Below are positions 61,108 to 64,000 of a stretch of 64,000 bases of DNA, piece after piece. This stretch comes from Bacteroidota bacterium (GTDB lineage Bacteria > Bacteroidota > Bacteroidia > Bacteroidales > Bacteroidaceae): positions 62,001 through 126,000 of the forward strand of contig JAFABG010000019.1 in NCBI GenBank assembly GCA_023426145.1, given 5' to 3'. The number at the start of each line of letters is the position of its first letter. Within the stretch, counting starts at the first letter, position 1. The notes beneath the pieces are model-generated. The model worked only from the letters and a program-made list of their open reading frames with translations. It ran no database searches and had not been told where the DNA came from. The position numbers were made by a program, and so were the translations under genes.

Positions 61108-62379
61108 TTATTCTTCAGTATAACGTTCAATAGTTTGTGCTCTGTCCGGTCCTACAGATACAATCTTGATTTCAACACCAAGTTGTTCCTCTAAGAAAGT
61201 CAGATATGCATTAAATTCTTCAGGGAATTCATCTTCACTTTGCATCTTTGTCATATCTGTCTTCCAACCAGGTAGTTCTGCATATACAGGTTCTGCACCC
61301 TCATTAATGTCGTAGGGGAAATAATCAATTTCTTCTCCATCAACCTTATAAGAAACACAAGCCTTAATCGTATCAAATGTGTCAAGCACATCACTCTTCA
61401 TCATAATCAACTTGGTTACTCCATTGATCATGACTGAATATTTCAAAGCAACTAGATCAATCCATCCACAACGACGTTTACGTCCTGTAACTGAACCGAA
61501 TTCATGTCCTAGTGTGCACATCTTATCGCCAGTCTCATCGAACAACTCTGTTGGGAAAGGACCTGAACCAACACGGGTACAGTAAGCTTTAAAAATACCA
61601 TAAACCTCGCCAATACGATTCGGAGCAACTCCCAAACCTGTGCAAGCACCGGCACAAACCGTATTTGAGGAAGTAACAAAAGGATATGAACCAAAATCAA
61701 TATCAAGCATTGTTCCTTGAGCGCCTTCACAAAGTACACTCTTATTCTCTTTCAAATAATTATTGACTTCATGCTCACTATCTACGAAATGGAATTGTTT
61801 AAGGTATTCAATACCTTCCATCCATGCTTTTTCTAATTCAGTTAGATCGTATTCATAGTTCAAGCTCTTCAAGATTTGTTCATGACGAGCTTTAGCTGCA
61901 TTGTATTTCTCTTCGAAATGATTAAGAATATCACCAACACGAACCCCATTACGGCTTACTTTATCGGTATAAGTTGGACCAATACCTTTTCCAGTAGTTC
62001 CTACTTTTGCATCCCCTTTAGCAGACTCATAAGCAGCATCTAGAATGCGGTGAGTAGGTAAGATTAGATGAGCTTTCTTTGAAATGTGTAAACGTTCTTT
62101 CAATGGATGTCCCGATGCTTCTAATGCCTCAGCCTCTGCTTTGAAAAGAGCTGGATCAAGCACTACACCGTTACCAATAATATTTACTTTGTCTCCCTGA
62201 AATATACCGGAAGGAATGGAACGAAGTACATATTTCTGTCCTTCGAACTCAAGCGTATGACCGGCATTGGGACCACCCTGAAAACGAGCGACCACATCAT
62301 ACTTAGGTGTTAATACGTCGACTACTTTTCCTTTTCCTTCGTCGCCCCATTGTAATCCTAATAGTACATCTACTTTCAT
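61108..62379 (-). CDS. purA: Adenylosuccinate synthetase
   Basis: Catalyses the GTP-dependent addition of aspartate to IMP on the route to AMP. The 423-residue protein opens MKVDVLLGLQWGDEGKGKVV, containing the GDEGKGK loop. It then shows RFQGGPNAGHTLEF with the catalytic histidine, the GTTGKGIGPTYTDK segment, and EGAQGTMLDIDFGSYPFVTS. These are conserved in the family. The start codon overlaps the stop of the upstream Fur-type gene by four bases (ATGA), so both are probably read from one transcript. Confidence 0.97.
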   Translation of the reverse strand: MKVDVLLGLQWGDEGKGKVVDVLTPKYDVVARFQGGPNAGHTLEFEGQKYVLRSIPSGIFQGDKVNIIGNGVVLDPALFKAEAEALEASGHPLKERLHISKKAHLILPTHRILDAAYESAKGDAKVGTTGKGIGPTYTDKVSRNGVRVGDILNHFEEKYNAAKARHEQILKSLNYEYDLTELEKAWMEGIEYLKQFHFVDSEHEVNNYLKENKSVLCEGAQGTMLDIDFGSYPFVTSSNTVCAGACTGLGVAPNRIGEVYGIFKAYCTRVGSGPFPTELFDETGDKMCTLGHEFGSVTGRKRRCGWIDLVALKYSVMINGVTKLIMMKSDVLDTFDTIKACVSYKVDGEEIDYFPYDINEGAEPVYAELPGWKTDMTKMQSEDEFPEEFNAYLTFLEEQLGVEIKIVSVGPDRAQTIERYTEE

Positions 62380-62864
62380 TTTTCTTTTTTATTGTTGTTA
62401 CTAACTTTTTTCCGTTTATTAGCTCTGTCGCACTTGCTACACAATCCGTATATATAAAGAGAATAATGCGAAAGTTGGAAGCGGCTTAACTTTGTGTTCT
62501 CAATGGCATGCTGCAATTCCTCATTCTGAAATTCAGTCACCTTGCCACATTGAGTACATATTTGATGATGGTGCGTTTCGCGATTATAAGATTTTTCGTA
62601 TTGGGAGGAGGTACCAAACTGATGCTTTATGATGAGTCTGGCATTGATAAGCAGAATAATGGTATTATACAGAGTTGCCCGACTGACTCGGAAGTTCTCC
62701 TGATCCATCATCCGCGAATAAAGCATATCGATATCGAAGTGTCCGTCGATGGAGTAGATAGTATCGAGTATTGCATAACGTTCGGGAGTCTTACGATGCC
62801 CGTTCGCTGTGAGATATTCAGTGAATATCTGCCTTACTGTATCTTTCACATTTTGAGTTTCCAT
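62376..62864 (-). CDS. Fur family transcriptional regulator
   Basis: The Fur superfamily regulator has 162 residues from ATG 62864. Its winged-helix domain contains RKTPERYAILDTIYSIDGHF and VSRATLYNTIILLINARLII; the metal and dimer domain contains THHHQICTQCGKVTEFQNEE and GLCSKCDRA, with two CxxC pairs for structural zinc. The frame continues upstream to 62996 and would add a hydrophobic leader, but a promoter (62930-62901) lies inside that extension, so the internal ATG is preferred. It could be Fur, Zur or PerR; the effector cannot be decided. It overlaps purA by four bases. Confidence 0.93.
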   Translation of the reverse strand: METQNVKDTVRQIFTEYLTANGHRKTPERYAILDTIYSIDGHFDIDMLYSRMMDQENFRVSRATLYNTIILLINARLIIKHQFGTSSQYEKSYNRETHHHQICTQCGKVTEFQNEELQHAIENTKLSRFQLSHYSLYIYGLCSKCDRANKRKKVSNNNKKEK

Positions 62865-62900
62865 CATCAGCACGAGAATTAGCGCGAAAATTAGCGCGAA
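62865..62900 (-). repeat. Three tandem 12-base units at the start of the Fur-type gene
   Basis: On the minus strand, TTCGCGCTAATT occurs twice without change (62900-62889 and 62888-62877). A third, diverged copy, CTCGTGCTGATG, follows (62876-62865) and ends at the first ATG. Most of the array would lie in the 5' leader. Confidence 0.6.
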
Positions 62901-62930
62901 CAAAGTTAAGCCTTTTTTGTGGAAAGCAAA
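62901..62930 (-). promoter_or_regulatory. Promoter of the fur-type gene and purA
   Basis: On the minus strand TTTG (62930-62927), an 18-base spacer and TAACTTTG (62908-62901). Transcription would start about 62894, so the ATG at 62996 cannot be used from this promoter. Confidence 0.55.
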
Positions 62931-63081
62931 AGAAAATTTAAGAAAAGTGGTGGGGGCTAAAAATAAGTAATAGACAAAGAACAACATCAACTTCATACAT
63001 AATAAGGTGGTATACCTCTAATCTTTTTATGCCATGAAGTCAAATCTTCCCCTTTATCTATTACCTATTACAAACTATAAT

Positions 63082-63753
63082 CTATAGCTCACTGCTGTCG
63101 ACTTCTTCCTTCACCATATTATAAAGCATCTGCTCAGCTTGATCTGTAGAATCTGCCATACTTTCCACTAAACGGCATACTTGAAAAGCATGCGCCTCGC
63201 TATGTTCCATATATTTTCGAACGGCCAATACAGCAGCATTTCGTACATGATAACTTTCTGAATGAATAGCGCAAAGGGCTTGATCAAGCAATTCTCCAGA
63301 GGCTCTTTCTGTCATATCGCCCTTTTTCATGAGAAGACGAGAAGCCGTCAAAAAGCCACAGGTTTGCACATATTCCTGTTCATCAGCAATCCAGTTGAAG
63401 GATTTTGCTGCTGCATAGGGTAAGTACTGAAAAAGATTCATACAAGTTAACTCAGCGATCTCAATATTATGAATACTTTCTACCCAAATATCAGCGATCT
63501 CTGGATAAAAAGTATCAATGGGTTGGAGCATTCCTGCCATTATTTTGCACTCACGAATATCCTCTTTCCACAATGCTTGTGCCAAATCATGATTTTTATC
63601 ATAAGTCTCGACAATGCTTTTAATACGCGGAACCTCAACTCCAAAATTAAGTTTATACACCAAGCCTTTTTCACGCATACTTTGAGACACAGCTCCATTC
63701 ATAGAGAGACGAAGCTGTGTTTTTATTTCCTTGAGTTGTTCTTTAATATCCAT
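63082..63753 (-). CDS. DNA alkylation repair (AlkD-like) HEAT-repeat protein
   Basis: A 223-residue all-helical protein. The sequence MDIKEQLKEIKTQLRLSMNG, then the FGVEVPRIKSIVETYDKNH segment and paired helices such as RECKIMAGMLQP and CMNLFQYLPYAAAKSFNWIA, fit the AlkD family of HEAT-like DNA glycosylases. Known members remove N3- and N7-alkyl bases. The catalytic Trp/Asp/Arg positions of Bacillus AlkD could not be assigned with confidence, so this may be a divergent or DNA-binding-only member. The gene follows the truncated peptidase gene by ten bases. Confidence 0.7.
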   Translation of the reverse strand: MDIKEQLKEIKTQLRLSMNGAVSQSMREKGLVYKLNFGVEVPRIKSIVETYDKNHDLAQALWKEDIRECKIMAGMLQPIDTFYPEIADIWVESIHNIEIAELTCMNLFQYLPYAAAKSFNWIADEQEYVQTCGFLTASRLLMKKGDMTERASGELLDQALCAIHSESYHVRNAAVLAVRKYMEHSEAHAFQVCRLVESMADSTDQAEQMLYNMVKEEVDSSEL

Positions 63754-63763
63754 TTTTTCAACT

Positions 63764-64000
63764 TCAATTATTTACAGAAGGTAATGAAGAGTAATCTTTG
63801 CTATAACGCAACATTTGTTCGGCATAACCTTCGCTATAAGATACGGTAACATCTGTGATGTTCCCATCTTTATCAGTCACTAAGTTATATACGGGGTTCA
63901 CAAAACCTTTATAGGGAGCAAGATTCAACTTTTTATAGCGTTCCAACACTTCTTCATGCAAAGTAGGATCTACTTTCACTGCATAATTTTCAACGAGTGC
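63764..64000 (-). CDS. C-terminal end of a probable M49 (dipeptidyl-peptidase III) family protein, cut by the window edge
   Basis: Only the last 79 residues are inside the window; the frame is open to the right edge and the start lies beyond it. The visible part includes KVDPTLHEEVLERYKKLN, APYKGFVNPVYNLVTDKDGN and SEGYAEQMLRYSKDYSSLP. This resembles the C-terminus of the Bacteroides M49 zinc peptidases (often annotated as dihydrofolate reductase in error), but the HEXXGH motif is outside the window, so the call rests on recall of the tail. Ten bases separate it from the AlkD-like gene, suggesting one transcript. Confidence 0.5.
   Translation of the reverse strand, partial: ALVENYAVKVDPTLHEEVLERYKKLNLAPYKGFVNPVYNLVTDKDGNITDVTVSYSEGYAEQMLRYSKDYSSLPSVNN

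Noticed and set aside
62865..62996. In-frame upstream extension of the fur-type gene that would add a hydrophobic leader, suggesting a membrane-anchored Fur protein
   Set aside because: A promoter with TTTG and TAACTTTG lies inside the extension and predicts a start of transcription downstream of the first ATG. The FALI-like repeats are explained by the 12-base DNA repeats.
1..64000. CRISPR arrays, tRNA or rRNA genes, insertion sequences and prophage genes
   Set aside because: No evenly spaced direct repeats, cloverleaf-like genes, transposases, integrases or phage structural proteins were recognised on either strand.

Overview
The window looks like a chromosomal segment of a gut-type member of the Bacteroidales, most likely Bacteroides or a close relative. 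The evidence is AT-rich DNA, two SusC/SusD loci, many short lipoprotein signals ending in a cysteine, several families largely confined to Bacteroidota (DUF4270, DUF4907, DUF4843, PKD-like, DUF6377-like, DUF6249-like), and repeated promoter elements of the Bacteroides type (TTTG, about 19-21 bases, TAnnTTTG). No rRNA, tRNA, insertion sequence, phage gene or CRISPR array was recognised. All function calls come from reading motifs and recalling families; no database search was run.

Layout. 1-2.5 kb: an aldose-1-epimerase-like protein, a patatin-like hydrolase and an unknown protein. 2.6-8.0 kb: a surface module of two divergent pairs (Kelch lipoprotein + DUF4907; DUF4270 lipoprotein + FadL-like barrel) around a nested dyad, followed by a secreted C1 cysteine peptidase. 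8.0-11 kb: a LytS/LytTR two-component pair and an AraC regulator. 11.2-15.4 kb: etfB-etfA-acyl-CoA dehydrogenase and a free-methionine-sulfoxide reductase. 15.5-20.5 kb: a CbpA-type co-chaperone, a phosphoethanolamine transferase overlapping a BamA-like barrel gene, and threonine aldolase. 20.5-22.4 kb: an ECF sigma factor with a probable anti-sigma gene and a divergent membrane protein, separated by two mirror-image ECF promoters. 22.6-24.6 kb: groES-groEL with a sigma-54-like promoter.

24.8-26.6 kb: two neighbouring L,D-transpeptidases of different families, then a 53-residue membrane protein. 26.9-29 kb: a flippase-like protein coupled to a GT4 glycosyltransferase. 29.2-34.4 kb: a [FeFe]-hydrogenase with all three maturases in order hydrogenase-hydE-hydG-hydF, a hydrogen-evolving fermentation module. 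34.5-45.3 kb: polysaccharide utilisation locus (PUL) 1 with a SusR-like regulator, SusC, SusD, a one-domain SusE/F-like lipoprotein, a clan GH-D enzyme and GH97; an alpha-glucan or alpha-galactoside is the likely substrate. 45.6-48.1 kb: hisS and a secreted unknown. 48.2-58.5 kb: locus 2 with ECF sigma, FecR, STN-type SusC, SusD, DUF4843, PKD-like and thioredoxin proteins but no glycosidase. 58.8-64 kb: YugP-type metallopeptidase, GH29 fucosidase, a Fur-family regulator overlapping purA, an AlkD-like HEAT protein and the end of a probable M49 peptidase.

The strongest unexplained signals are the concentric ECF promoters at 21.5 kb, the surface module with its dyad at 4.05 kb, the sigma-54-like site before groES, and the thioredoxin-containing SusC/D locus without hydrolases.
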